Below, piece by piece: positions 23,860 to 32,217 of a stretch of 47,916 nt of DNA (positions within the stretch are counted from its first letter, which is position 1; each line of letters opens with the position of its first letter). Source of the DNA: Acidimicrobiaceae bacterium (GTDB lineage Bacteria; Actinomycetota; Acidimicrobiia; Acidimicrobiales; Ilumatobacteraceae); NCBI GenBank assembly GCA_024641005.1, contig JAHEDX010000028.1, positions 1 through 47,916 of the forward strand. Direction: 5' to 3'. The notes below the pieces were generated by a model that searched no databases, was not told the DNA's origin, and saw nothing but the letters and a program-made list of their open reading frames with translations. Made by a program: the position numbers and the translations under genes.

Positions 23860-24992
23860 CAGGCGCCGTCGCCGATCTCGACGATGTCTTCGCGGGCAGC
23901 CAGGCAGCCCGCCACGGTGAGCGTTTGCGGCAGGCCCGACGCGAGGTTGCGATCGAACGCCTCCCGGTTCTCGGGTGTGCCGACCGGGAAGTGACACGCG
24001 AACTGATGGCGGGCACCCGGGCCGTCGACCAGCTGTGGTTCCTCGTCGCGGCAACGCTGTTGCGCGTACGGGCAGCGCGGCGCGAACTTGCATCCCGGTG
24101 GAGGGTTGATCAGATCGGGAGGCCGGCCTGCGATCGCACTCAGGCGGGTGTGTTTGGGTTGCGACGTCTTTGGGATCGACCACAACAGCGACTGCGTGTA
24201 CGGATGACGCATCTCGGCGAACAACACCGGCGTCGGTGCCTTCTCGACGATCTTTCCGGCGTACATGACCGCGATCTCGGCGGCCCGGGTGGCGACCACG
24301 CCGAGGTCGTGGGTGACCAAGATCATGGTCATCGCACGTTCGCGTTGTTGCTGTGACAGCAGGTTGAGGATCTGGTGCTGCACGGTGACATCGAGCGCCG
24401 TGGTCGGTTCGTCGGCGAACAGCAACTTCGGGCTGCACGCCAGTGCGATCGCGATGCACACACGCTGGCGCATGCCCCCCGACATGTGATGCGGATAGTT
24501 GTCCATCCGTTCGGCGGCTTCGGGGATGCGGACCGACTGCAACATGTCGATCGCCGCCGCTCGGGCATCGGACCGGTTGGTGCCGAAGTGGAAACGCACG
24601 TGCTCGGTGAGTTGCCGGCCGACCTTGACGACGGGGTTCAGCGACGTCATCGGGTCCTGGAAGATCATCGCCATCTCGGCGCCCCACAACGCCTTCATCT
24701 CCTTCGACGATCGGCCGATCAGTTCCGTGCCGTCGTACAACACCGACCCGGTGGTGACCGCATTGCCCGCCGTGTTGAGGCCCATGATCGAACGGGACAG
24801 CACGGTCTTGCCCGACCCGGACTCGCCGACGATCCCGAGCGTGGTGCCCCGCGGCAGAGCGAACGAGACACCATCGACCGCTTTGACGTCACCCGTAGGT
24901 ACGCGGAAATGGGTACGAAGGTCGTCGACCACGAGCAGATCGCCTGCCCTCGAGCCCCCTCCTGCAACGCCGGCGTCGGACGTGACCGTCAT
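23859..24992 (-). CDS. ABC ATPase, DppD/OppD-like, second copy
   Basis: A 377-residue ATPase with Walker A GESGSGKTVLS, Q-loop FQDPMTSLNP, signature MSGGMRQR, Walker B LLFADEPTTALD, H-loop VTHDLG and cysteine motif GCKFAPRCPYAQQRC. Both DppD-like proteins here share the late motif FACHFPVGTPE. The ATG at 24992 is chosen because it follows a GGGGAG site; 40 further in-frame residues upstream show no homology. The C-terminal tail is longer than in the plus-strand copy. It is the first gene of a two-ATPase operon, divergent from the P450 gene. Confidence 0.93.
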   Translation of the reverse strand: MTVTSDAGVAGGGSRAGDLLVVDDLRTHFRVPTGDVKAVDGVSFALPRGTTLGIVGESGSGKTVLSRSIMGLNTAGNAVTTGSVLYDGTELIGRSSKEMKALWGAEMAMIFQDPMTSLNPVVKVGRQLTEHVRFHFGTNRSDARAAAIDMLQSVRIPEAAERMDNYPHHMSGGMRQRVCIAIALACSPKLLFADEPTTALDVTVQHQILNLLSQQQRERAMTMILVTHDLGVVATRAAEIAVMYAGKIVEKAPTPVLFAEMRHPYTQSLLWSIPKTSQPKHTRLSAIAGRPPDLINPPPGCKFAPRCPYAQQRCRDEEPQLVDGPGARHQFACHFPVGTPENREAFDRNLASGLPQTLTVAGCLAAREDIVEIGDGA

Positions 24993-25209
24993 GCAGTTGC
25001 TCCCCTCGTCGTCCCCAGCTTCGAAGTCCGGATGGTCTTTCCCACGTTCGGTACCAGTCTGCACGGTGGTGGCCTGGCAGATGTCATCAGGCGGTTCCGT
25101 CGGCGTTCCCATCTCGTCGAATCGAGGACAGCTGTGCCGTGACGGTGACCAGCGACGGCCCTGTCGCCGGGTGGGTCACTCCGACTCGGCCGATCCGGTG
25201 GCTGATTCG

Positions 25210-25215
25210 TACCAT
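25210..25215 (+). promoter_or_regulatory. probable -10 element of the first P450 gene
   Basis: TACCAT 36 bases upstream of the ATG. Unlike the leaderless genes, this would give a short leader containing the GAGGGGG site. In the rest of the 259-base divergent region (24993-25251) I see only a small GCGAC/GTCGC inverted repeat at 25152-25167. Confidence 0.3.
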
Positions 25216-25251
25216 CCTGGGGCACGTCTGAGCGCTGCGCGAGGGGGCATC

Positions 25252-26490
25252 ATGGGCGACACCGCACCGGTCGACGACTGGGAGACCGACTACGACATCT
25301 TCGACGACAGATATGTCGTCGACCCGGTACCGGTCTGGCGCGATGTGCGCAGCGGCGAGTGCCCGATCGCCCACTCCGACCGCTGGGGTGGCTCGTGGCT
25401 GCCCACCAAGTACGCCGATGTGCAGGCGCTGGCGAAGATGGTGCCCCAACTCTCGTCTCGGGACGTACTCGTCGTCCCGCTGCCCGAGGCGGTGCTCAGG
25501 GATCCCAACTTCCAGAAGTACGGCGCCAACAGCCCGCCCATCAGCGCCGACCCGCCCGAGCACTCGTGGACCCGCCGTCTGCTGCTGCCGCACTTCTCAC
25601 CGAAGGCCGTCGAGGCCCATCGTCAGTACACCCAGGATCTCTGCGACCGATTGATCGACGGCTTCATCGCCGACGGAAAGGCAGACGCGGCCGGTGACTA
25701 CGCGCAGCAGATCCCGCCTCGGGTGATCGCTCACATGCTCGGCATCGACGAGGATCGGGTCGACGAGTTCACCTATTGGGTGCGCTGTGTGCTCGAGTTC
25801 GGACTCACGAAGCCCGAGCTGCGTGTCCAGTTCCGAGACGTCATCCGCAACTTCTTTCGCGAGACCGTCGCAGAGCGGGCTGAGCGGCTCGCCGAGCACC
25901 CCGACGCCGACGATCTGATCTCCGCCCTGCTCAACAGTGTCGATCCGGATGGCAACCCGATCGATCATGAGATCGTGGTCGGGATGTGCAACCTGCAGCT
26001 GGTCGCGGGCATCGACACCACATGGAGTTCCATCGGCTCGGCCATCTGGCACTTCGGCACCAGCCCGGATGATCGACGTCGACTGGCGGGGGACCCCGAT
26101 CTGTTCCCGACTGCGATCGAGGAGAGCCTCAGGTTCTACTCGCCGGTCACCATGGCCCGTCTGGTCACCGAGACCGTCGACATCAACGGGGTCACGTTCG
26201 AGCCGGGCGACAAGGTGTTGATGAACTTCCCCGGGGCGAATCACGACCCGGAGGTGTTCGAGAACCCCGACGAGTTCGTCATCGACCGCGAACGCAACCG
26301 GCATATAGCGTTCGGCTCGGGCATCCACAGGTGCGCCGGCTCGAATCTGGCCCGGATGGAGATGGACGTGGCCCTGCGCACATGGATGCGTCGCCTTCCC
26401 GAGTTCGAGGTGTCGGCCCCCGACGAGGTCACGTGGGCCGGCGGTCAGGTGCGGGGACCGCGCTACCTGCCGGTCAGCTTCCCGACCTGA
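25252..26490 (+). CDS. cytochrome P450 (first copy)
   Basis: A 412-residue soluble bacterial P450. The I-helix oxygen-activation motif is AGIDTTWS, the K-helix ExxR motif is EESLR, and the heme loop FGSGIHRCAG places the iron-ligating Cys at 361. The architecture is class I, needing separate ferredoxin and reductase partners; none is encoded nearby. The ATG follows a GAGGGGG site. It resembles the second P450 at 32.2-33.4 kb in the I-helix and heme regions, so the two are paralogues. Its 3' end overlaps the convergent dioxygenase gene by 17 bases. CYP family and substrate cannot be fixed from motifs; terpenoid, steroid or fatty-acid hydroxylation are all possible. Confidence 0.95.
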   Translation: MGDTAPVDDWETDYDIFDDRYVVDPVPVWRDVRSGECPIAHSDRWGGSWLPTKYADVQALAKMVPQLSSRDVLVVPLPEAVLRDPNFQKYGANSPPISADPPEHSWTRRLLLPHFSPKAVEAHRQYTQDLCDRLIDGFIADGKADAAGDYAQQIPPRVIAHMLGIDEDRVDEFTYWVRCVLEFGLTKPELRVQFRDVIRNFFRETVAERAERLAEHPDADDLISALLNSVDPDGNPIDHEIVVGMCNLQLVAGIDTTWSSIGSAIWHFGTSPDDRRRLAGDPDLFPTAIEESLRFYSPVTMARLVTETVDINGVTFEPGDKVLMNFPGANHDPEVFENPDEFVIDRERNRHIAFGSGIHRCAGSNLARMEMDVALRTWMRRLPEFEVSAPDEVTWAGGQVRGPRYLPVSFPT

Positions 26491-27592
26491 GCCGACGGCG
26501 GCGGCTCTCGAAATCCTCGTGGTTGAGGTAGGCGCCGCACAGGTGGCGGTGGCCGGTGTAGGCCGCTCGACCGTGCAGGACCCGCCAGTTGTCGAACAAC
26601 ATCGCGTTGCCAGGTCGGTTCACGCGACGCCACTGCATCGCGTGGTCGTTGGCGAGGGCCTCGAATGCTCGCAACGCTTCGTAGAAGGCCGCCATCTCGT
26701 CGGGTGGTAACAGGAACGGTGCCCGGTCGGCGTTGTTGAACGACACCTGCACGAGCGCTCCGAGATGGTCGTGACGGAACACCGGCCGGGCCGCCATCAG
26801 GTGGGCGCCGTCGCCGAGGTACTGGCCGGGCACCTGCACGGTCGAGAGCACCTCGTACAACTCGGGTTCTCCCGCCCGGAGCTCGGACGCGATCCGGAAC
26901 CCGTCGACCATCGTCGACTCACCCCCGTCGCCGTCGAACGCCAGGCAGTGCAGCAGCTGCAGCCCGGGCGCGTCGTTGCTGTAGGTGCCGTCGGTGTGGG
27001 GGAGCAGCTCGAGGTTGGTGTAGGCCGTGTCAGCCTTCGACAGGTCGGCCTGAAAGTCCCAGAAGCCACCGAAGATGGTCTCGCGCACGTAACCGACCCG
27101 GCGTACGAGTGCTTCGGTCGCTGCGATCGTCGGAGGTGTCCCGACGACCATGCCGAAGCCGTAGCGCGCGACGAGCTCGAGCCATCTGGCCACGCCGTCG
27201 TCGCCGTCCATCACGGCGGCATGTTCGACGCTCGGCCATTGGTCCTGGATGATCTCGGCATCCCAGAGCACCCGCTCGACCGGCACGTCGACGTGTGCCA
27301 CGCCGGGCGTGCGAAAGGATTGGAGGAACTCGATCGGCAGGCGGGACGCCTTCGTCCCGTCGTTCCATGACACCTCGATCTGGGTGTCGTCGACGATGCC
27401 GGCGGCGATCCCACACAGGTCACGCCGCACGCCTGCGGTGTACAGCTGACGTTGCTGCGTCGCCGGGTGCAGCGTCGCCTCGTCGTGTGCATGGTCGCGC
27501 ACCCACAGCCACGGGTAGCGGCTGGCGGCGCCGTCGGCCCATGTGATCGCGAGACATTCGTCGTCGAGATCGATCGAAGAGATGAGGCTCAC
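26474..27592 (-). CDS. TauD-type 2-oxoglutarate dioxygenase, gamma-butyrobetaine hydroxylase-like
   Basis: A 372-residue non-heme Fe(II)/2-oxoglutarate oxygenase. An N-terminal ~100-residue domain (WADGAASRYPWLWVRDH) resembles the small N-terminal domain of gamma-butyrobetaine and trimethyllysine hydroxylases. The TauD fold follows, with iron ligands His199 and Asp201 (LPHTDGTY) and distal His340 (WRVLHGRAAY), with Arg349 as a 2-oxoglutarate anchor. The start is GTG at 27592; no other start gives a full N-terminus. Carnitine biosynthesis is the textbook reaction, but bacterial members hydroxylate other substrates. It converges with the P450 gene, their ends overlapping. Confidence 0.9.
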   Translation of the reverse strand: MSLISSIDLDDECLAITWADGAASRYPWLWVRDHAHDEATLHPATQQRQLYTAGVRRDLCGIAAGIVDDTQIEVSWNDGTKASRLPIEFLQSFRTPGVAHVDVPVERVLWDAEIIQDQWPSVEHAAVMDGDDGVARWLELVARYGFGMVVGTPPTIAATEALVRRVGYVRETIFGGFWDFQADLSKADTAYTNLELLPHTDGTYSNDAPGLQLLHCLAFDGDGGESTMVDGFRIASELRAGEPELYEVLSTVQVPGQYLGDGAHLMAARPVFRHDHLGALVQVSFNNADRAPFLLPPDEMAAFYEALRAFEALANDHAMQWRRVNRPGNAMLFDNWRVLHGRAAYTGHRHLCGAYLNHEDFESRRRRLRSGS

Positions 27593-27708
27593 GGCCGCGA
27601 TTCAATCACGGCAGATCGCCATGTGCGAAGCCACCCCATCGTTGCGTTCGACGGACCGCCACGGTCGTTGCCGGTGCCTGCGTCTCGCCTCGACATGGGG
27701 AGGGACCC

Positions 27709-27714
27709 TACGGT
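27709..27714 (+). promoter_or_regulatory. leaderless -10 element of the alpha/beta hydrolase gene
   Basis: TACGGT, six bases, then the ATG at 27721. Confidence 0.45.
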
Positions 27715-27720
27715 GCTGGC

Positions 27721-28641
27721 ATGGTGGCGCGCATCGAGTACGACGAGTTCGGGCTGTTCCACGAGAACGCGGCCGAGTTCGGCTTGCCGTACGAACACCC
27801 GCCCGACGTGCGACGTGTCTCGACCCGGCTGAGCGATGGCCGGCAGATGAGCAGCCTGGTGTGGACACACGAACCGGTCGAGGTCGTGCTGATCCACGGC
27901 GGGGCGCAGAATGCGCACACCTGGGACACCGTGGCGCTCGCGCTCGGTCGTCCGTTGCTCGCCCCGGACCTGCCCGGCCACGGGCACTCCGACAGTCCCG
28001 CCCCGGGTGTCGGCACCGCGGCGGCCGCCAACGCCGCCGATCTCGCCACGGTGATCGACCAGCTCGCGCCCACCGCGGTTGTCGTGGTTGGCATGTCGCT
28101 CGGTGGGCTCACGTCGATCTCTCTCGCCGCAACCCGACCAGAGCTGGTACGAAGCCTCGTGCTGGTCGACATCACTCCCGGTGTCACCGGAGAGAAGGCC
28201 AAGGCGATCCACGACTTCGTGCGCGGACCGGCGACGTTCGCGAGTTTCGACGACCTCCTCGCTCGCACGACCGAGTTCAATCCCACACGGTCTGAGAGTT
28301 CGCTACGCCGCGGCATCCTCCACAACGCGACCCAACTCGACGACGGCAGTTGGGTGTGGAGACACCGGCGCGACGACAGCGCCGTGATGGGTGATGATCA
28401 AGCACCCAGGGCCGACCCGGCCCTGCTGTGGGACGATCTGGAAGCCTTCGCCGGACCCGTGACGCTCGTGCGCGGAACACGCCCGCAGTCGGTCGTCGAC
28501 GATGCGGATGTCGCCGAACTGCTGCGGCGTCGCCCCGATGCCATCGTGATCGACGTCGACGCCGGCCACAGCGTGCAGGGCGACGCCCCGCTCGAGCTCA
28601 GCGACATCATCCGCACCGCGATCAAGAAAGGCACCACATGA
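27721..28641 (+). CDS. alpha/beta hydrolase
   Basis: A 306-residue single-domain hydrolase. Visible are the oxyanion motif [12 protein letters not shown] (near residues 57-68), [12 protein letters not shown], the nucleophile elbow VGMSLGG (Ser near 125) and the late catalytic His in AGHSVQGD. It has no signal peptide. Substrates in this fold range over esters, thioesters, epoxides and ring-cleavage products. Its stop overlaps the start of the next crotonase (ATGA), so hydrolase and crotonase are made together and probably act on successive CoA-linked intermediates. Confidence 0.9.
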   Translation: MVARIEYDEFGLFHENAAEFGLPYEHPPDVRRVSTRLSDGRQMSSLVWTHEPVEVVLIHGGAQNAHTWDTVALALGRPLLAPDLPGHGHSDSPAPGVGTAAAANAADLATVIDQLAPTAVVVVGMSLGGLTSISLAATRPELVRSLVLVDITPGVTGEKAKAIHDFVRGPATFASFDDLLARTTEFNPTRSESSLRRGILHNATQLDDGSWVWRHRRDDSAVMGDDQAPRADPALLWDDLEAFAGPVTLVRGTRPQSVVDDADVAELLRRRPDAIVIDVDAGHSVQGDAPLELSDIIRTAIKKGTT

Positions 28642-29447
28642 GCATCGACTACGACGCCCTGTATCCGAGCTTCACCTACGACCGGCCGCGCGACGGTGTG
28701 CTGCGGGTCACGTTCGACGCCCCTGGGCTCAACTCGGTCGGACCCGATGCGCATCGCGAGATCGCCGAGATCTGGCAGACGGTCGACCGGGACCCCGACG
28801 TGCAGGTGGCGATCCTGCAGGGTGCCGGAAAGGGTTTCTCGGCCGGCGGCAGCTTCGAACTGATCGACGGGATGATCCGGGACTACGGGGTGCGTACCAA
28901 GGTCATGCGCGAGGCACGCGATCTGGTGTGGAACGTCATCAACTGTTCCAAGCCGATCGTGTCGGCGATCCACGGGCCGGCGGTCGGCGCCGGATTGGTG
29001 GCCGGTCTGCTCGCCGACGTCTCGATCGTCGGTCGCAACGCACGCATCATCGACGGTCACACCCGGCTCGGCGTCGCTGCAGGCGACCATGCCGCGGTCT
29101 GCTGGCCCTTGCTGTGCGGCATGGCCAAGGCGAAGTACTACCTGCTGACGTGTGACACCCTGACCGGCGAGGAGGCCGAACGGATCGGGCTCGTCTCGCT
29201 GTGTGTCGACGACGACCGTGTACACGAGGAGGCGCTCGTCGTCGCCGACAAGCTGATGGCCGTGTCGCCATCGGCAATGCGTTGGACCAAACACTCGCTG
29301 AACCACTGGTACCGGTCGGCCGGGTCCGCGTTCGACGCTTCCCTGGCGCTCGAGTTCTACGGATTCGGCGGGCCCGACGTCGCCGAGGGGTTGGCGTCGC
29401 ACCGCGAGAAGCGCACGCCCGATTTTCGGGGTCCGACCAGCGAGTGA
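28638..29447 (+). CDS. crotonase-family protein lacking the hydratase glutamates
   Basis: A 269-residue crotonase fold: CoA-binding and oxyanion-hole segments [13 protein letters not shown] (65-77) and [17 protein letters not shown] (111-127) are intact. The positions matching rat Glu144 and Glu164 are Val121 and His141 (DGHTRLG), followed by Asp150-His151. Simple enoyl-CoA hydration is therefore unlikely; isomerisation, C-C hydrolysis or dehalogenation chemistry, which other crotonases perform with different residues, is more plausible. It is translationally coupled (ATGA) to the alpha/beta hydrolase. Confidence 0.88.
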   Translation: MSIDYDALYPSFTYDRPRDGVLRVTFDAPGLNSVGPDAHREIAEIWQTVDRDPDVQVAILQGAGKGFSAGGSFELIDGMIRDYGVRTKVMREARDLVWNVINCSKPIVSAIHGPAVGAGLVAGLLADVSIVGRNARIIDGHTRLGVAAGDHAAVCWPLLCGMAKAKYYLLTCDTLTGEEAERIGLVSLCVDDDRVHEEALVVADKLMAVSPSAMRWTKHSLNHWYRSAGSAFDASLALEFYGFGGPDVAEGLASHREKRTPDFRGPTSE

Positions 29448-29483
29448 GGGGACGCGCGATGGATCACGGGGTTTCACACCGGC

Positions 29484-30218
29484 ATGGATTCTTTCGGTAC
29501 ACCCGCTGATTCGTTCACCGAGACGCGCCGGTCGCTGCAACGTGTCGCGGTGCACATCCTCGCTCGCGCGCGGCAACAGGCGACCGGCCGCTTCGGCCTA
29601 CGGGTCACTCCGGGTGGTTTCGGCACGCCCGAGTTCGGTGACGAACCGACCCGACTGCGCGTGTCTGGCGGTCTGCTCGTGAGCGAGACGGGTGGGGTGG
29701 CGGGGGCGCGTAGCGCGGCCATCGCCCTCGACGGGGCGACACTGACCGACCTGGCGGAGTGGGCGGGCGTCGACCTCGATGCCGATCTCGACGTCGGACA
29801 CGACACGCCGCAAGTCGGTGATGTGGATGAACGGCTGCTGGTCGATGCCGTGTCGGCGCACTCCCTCGCCGCTTGGTACTCGTTGGCGGGCGATGCGCTC
29901 GACCGTGTGGTCGCCGTCATCCCGGCAGGTGCAGCGCCATCCCTGCTGCAACTCTGGCCCGAGCACTTCGATGTCGCCCTCGACCTCGACGCCGCCCCCG
30001 ATCGACGGGTCAATCTCGGGGCGTCGCCCGGCGACGGCTTCCATGCCGATCCGTACCTGTACGTGGGCCCGTGGACGGCCGATCGCCCGGGTGATCCACG
30101 ATTCTGGAACGCTCCGTTCGGAGCCGTGCTGGGTCGGGCTGATCTCGAGCGACACTCCGATCCGACGAGTGCTGCGTTCGACTTCTTCCTGCGAGGCATC
30201 GAGTTGCTCGACTGCTGA
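29484..30218 (+). CDS. conserved-looking protein of unknown function
   Basis: A 244-residue, probably cytoplasmic protein; I do not recognise its family. It is acidic, without membrane helices or a signal peptide. The C-terminal half has the most structured-looking stretch: RRVNLGASPGDGFHADPYLY, then VGPWTADRPGDPRFWNAPFG, rich in Trp, Pro, Tyr and Gly and with the look of a conserved pocket. Codon use is like its neighbours. It starts 36 bases after the atypical crotonase and probably shares its transcript, since no promoter element stands out. It may therefore assist the hydrolase/crotonase pair. Confidence 0.75.
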   Translation: MDSFGTPADSFTETRRSLQRVAVHILARARQQATGRFGLRVTPGGFGTPEFGDEPTRLRVSGGLLVSETGGVAGARSAAIALDGATLTDLAEWAGVDLDADLDVGHDTPQVGDVDERLLVDAVSAHSLAAWYSLAGDALDRVVAVIPAGAAPSLLQLWPEHFDVALDLDAAPDRRVNLGASPGDGFHADPYLYVGPWTADRPGDPRFWNAPFGAVLGRADLERHSDPTSAAFDFFLRGIELLDC

Positions 30219-30281
30219 TCTCACCCATGCGTAGAACTGTCCCATCGGCCCTGCGATGGCGATACGTCCGGCGCGCCGTCA

Positions 30282-30287
30282 TAGTGT
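30282..30287 (+). promoter_or_regulatory. leaderless -10 element of the PaaG-like crotonase gene
   Basis: TAGTGT, six bases, then the ATG at 30294. Confidence 0.45.
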
Positions 30288-30293
30288 TCGAGG

Positions 30294-31082
30294 ATGGACC
30301 TCACGACGATGACCTACGAGGTGCGCGCCGGCGTCGCGCATGTTCGATTCACCCGACCGGAAGGCGCCAACGCCGTGAACCCGGCCTTCTCCGCGGACCT
30401 GCGAGCGGTCATGGTCGCGATCGAGTTCGACGATGCCGTCAAGGCGGTGTCGGTCACTGCCGAGGGCAAGGTGTTCTGTGCGGGCGGTGACCTGAAGCTC
30501 TTCTACGAAGCCGGCCCCGACGTACCGTCGCTCGCGTCGGACATGCTGGTCGATTACCACGGTGCGATCTACAAGATGAACTCGATCCCGAAGCCGTTCG
30601 TCGCAGGCGTACGCGGCGCGGCCGGTGGTGCCGGCCTGTCGCTGATGAGTGCGTTCGATCTCGTCATCTCGGGTGAGTCGGCGAAGTACACGATGGCCTA
30701 CACGCGCGCCGGCGTCACCCCCGACGGCACGTCGTCGTATTTCGTGGCTCGCCACATCGGATTGCGCCGCATGCTCGACCTCACGCTCACCAACCGGGTT
30801 CTCGGTGCCGCCGAGGCAGAGTCGTGGGGTCTCGTCAACCGCGTGGTCCCCGACGACGACGTCGATCAGGCGACCGCAGACCTCGCCCAGCAACTCGCTG
30901 ACGGCCCGGCCTGGGCGTCCGGCCACGCGAAGACGGTCGTGTACCACGGCTACGAACATGCGCTGCCGGCTGCCGGCGAGTTCGAAGGTGTCATGATCGC
31001 CCGAGCGATGGGTGGACACGACGGCCAGGAAGGCATCGCCGCGTTCGCCGAGAAACGGGCACCGAACTTCATCGGCGAGTAG
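30294..31082 (+). CDS. enoyl-CoA hydratase/isomerase family protein, PaaG-like
   Basis: A 262-residue crotonase. The oxyanion-hole segments FCAGGDLKLFYEAG (61-74) and RGAAGGAGLSLMSAFDL (107-123) are standard. The Glu144 and Glu164 positions are Ser116 and Tyr136, while an Asp lies in the loop VTPDGTSS (Asp144), the pattern of PaaG-type and Delta3,Delta2-enoyl-CoA isomerases that use one acid there. Double-bond isomerisation rather than hydration is predicted. It has its own leaderless promoter and ends 19 bases from the convergent alcohol dehydrogenase gene. Confidence 0.88.
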   Translation: MDLTTMTYEVRAGVAHVRFTRPEGANAVNPAFSADLRAVMVAIEFDDAVKAVSVTAEGKVFCAGGDLKLFYEAGPDVPSLASDMLVDYHGAIYKMNSIPKPFVAGVRGAAGGAGLSLMSAFDLVISGESAKYTMAYTRAGVTPDGTSSYFVARHIGLRRMLDLTLTNRVLGAAEAESWGLVNRVVPDDDVDQATADLAQQLADGPAWASGHAKTVVYHGYEHALPAAGEFEGVMIARAMGGHDGQEGIAAFAEKRAPNFIGE

Positions 31083-31101
31083 CTGTCGCGCAGCCCGTGC
31101 C

Positions 31102-32187
31102 TCAGAACACGATCACGCTGCGCGCCTCGGTTCCCCGTCGCATCGCGGCGTAGCCCTCGTTCACCTGTTCGAGGTCGATCCTGGCGGCCACGAGTTCGTC
31201 GAGTTTGAGGCGGCCCTGGAGATAGAGGTTTGCGAGCATCGGGATGTCGCGCTTGAAGTTGTTGGACCCCATGAAGAGGCCCTGCAGCCCCCTGCCCTGC
31301 AGCAGCATCGCGGTTCCGGGGAGTTCGATCGTCGCGCCTGCGCCGGGTAACCCGACGAGATAGGCCGTGCGTCCGGGGCGGATCATCCGGAATGCCTGCT
31401 GCGCCGTGGCCGGGAGCCCGATCGCTTCGAACGCTGCATCGACTCCACCGCCGGTGAGGTCGATCACCGCCTCGACAGCATCGGTCTCGCCACCGTTGAT
31501 CACGTCCGTTGCCCCGAACAAGCCGGCGAGCGCGAGCTTCTCGGGATTGAGATCGATGGCGATGATGCGTTCCGCACCTGCGATCAAGGCACCTTGCACG
31601 ATGTTCAGTCCGACCCCGCCACAGCCGATCACTGCGACGGTCGAGCCAGGCCGCAATTTGGCGCCGTTGATGACCGAGCCGACACCGGTGACGACAGCGC
31701 ATCCCAACAGCGACCCGACGTCGAGAGGCAACTCGTCGGGAACCCGCACGATCGCGTTCCGGTGCACGAGCATCTCTTCGGCGAACGCGCCGAGGCCGGT
31801 CATCTGGGCGACCTGTTCGTCGCCGCGGCGCAAACGCGACGTGCCGTCGGTCCGTTTGCCGAGCGACTGCCTCCGCTCGCACAGCCAGGTGCTGCCGACC
31901 GAGCATTCACGGCAGGTGCCGCAGAACATCGACAGGCACGATACGACTCGATCACCCGGCGCGAAGTCGGTCACGTTCTCTCCGACTGCCTGCACGATGC
32001 CCGCTGCCTCATGACCCAGCACGGCGGGCACCGGCGTGTGCAGGTGACCGTCGATCATGTGGAGGTCGCTGTGGCAGAGACCGCATGCGACCGTCTGGAT
32101 CAATACCTCGTCGGGCTCGGGAGTGGTGAGGGTGATCTCGTCGATGACGAGGTCGCCGGGGCATTGTTCGAGTACAGCGGCACGCAT
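31102..32187 (-). CDS. zinc-dependent alcohol dehydrogenase
   Basis: A 361-residue medium-chain dehydrogenase. Catalytic zinc ligands are Cys38 (GLCHSD), His59-Glu60 (GHE) and Cys163 (LLGCAVVTG). The structural zinc lobe has Cys89, 92, 95 and 103. The NAD-binding motif is GCGGVGLN. Length and the four-Cys lobe fit the class III-like/mycobacterial AdhD branch. It probably oxidises a primary or secondary alcohol, for instance one made by the neighbouring P450. The ATG follows CAGGAG by eight bases. It is the third gene of an mtfA-P450-adh run on the minus strand, 30 bases after the P450 stop. Confidence 0.94.
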   Translation of the reverse strand: MRAAVLEQCPGDLVIDEITLTTPEPDEVLIQTVACGLCHSDLHMIDGHLHTPVPAVLGHEAAGIVQAVGENVTDFAPGDRVVSCLSMFCGTCRECSVGSTWLCERRQSLGKRTDGTSRLRRGDEQVAQMTGLGAFAEEMLVHRNAIVRVPDELPLDVGSLLGCAVVTGVGSVINGAKLRPGSTVAVIGCGGVGLNIVQGALIAGAERIIAIDLNPEKLALAGLFGATDVINGGETDAVEAVIDLTGGGVDAAFEAIGLPATAQQAFRMIRPGRTAYLVGLPGAGATIELPGTAMLLQGRGLQGLFMGSNNFKRDIPMLANLYLQGRLKLDELVAARIDLEQVNEGYAAMRRGTEARSVIVF

Positions 32188-32217
32188 GATGATCTCCTGA
32201 TCTGATCGGGCGTCTGT

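Noticed and set aside
24993-25112. N-terminal extension of the minus-strand DppD-like ATPase
   Set aside because: The 40 extra residues have no homology, and a good ribosome site precedes the ATG at 24992.
28303-29576. Long antisense frames opposite the hydrolase and crotonase
   Set aside because: Shadows of two genes with clear catalytic and CoA-binding motifs and an ATGA junction.
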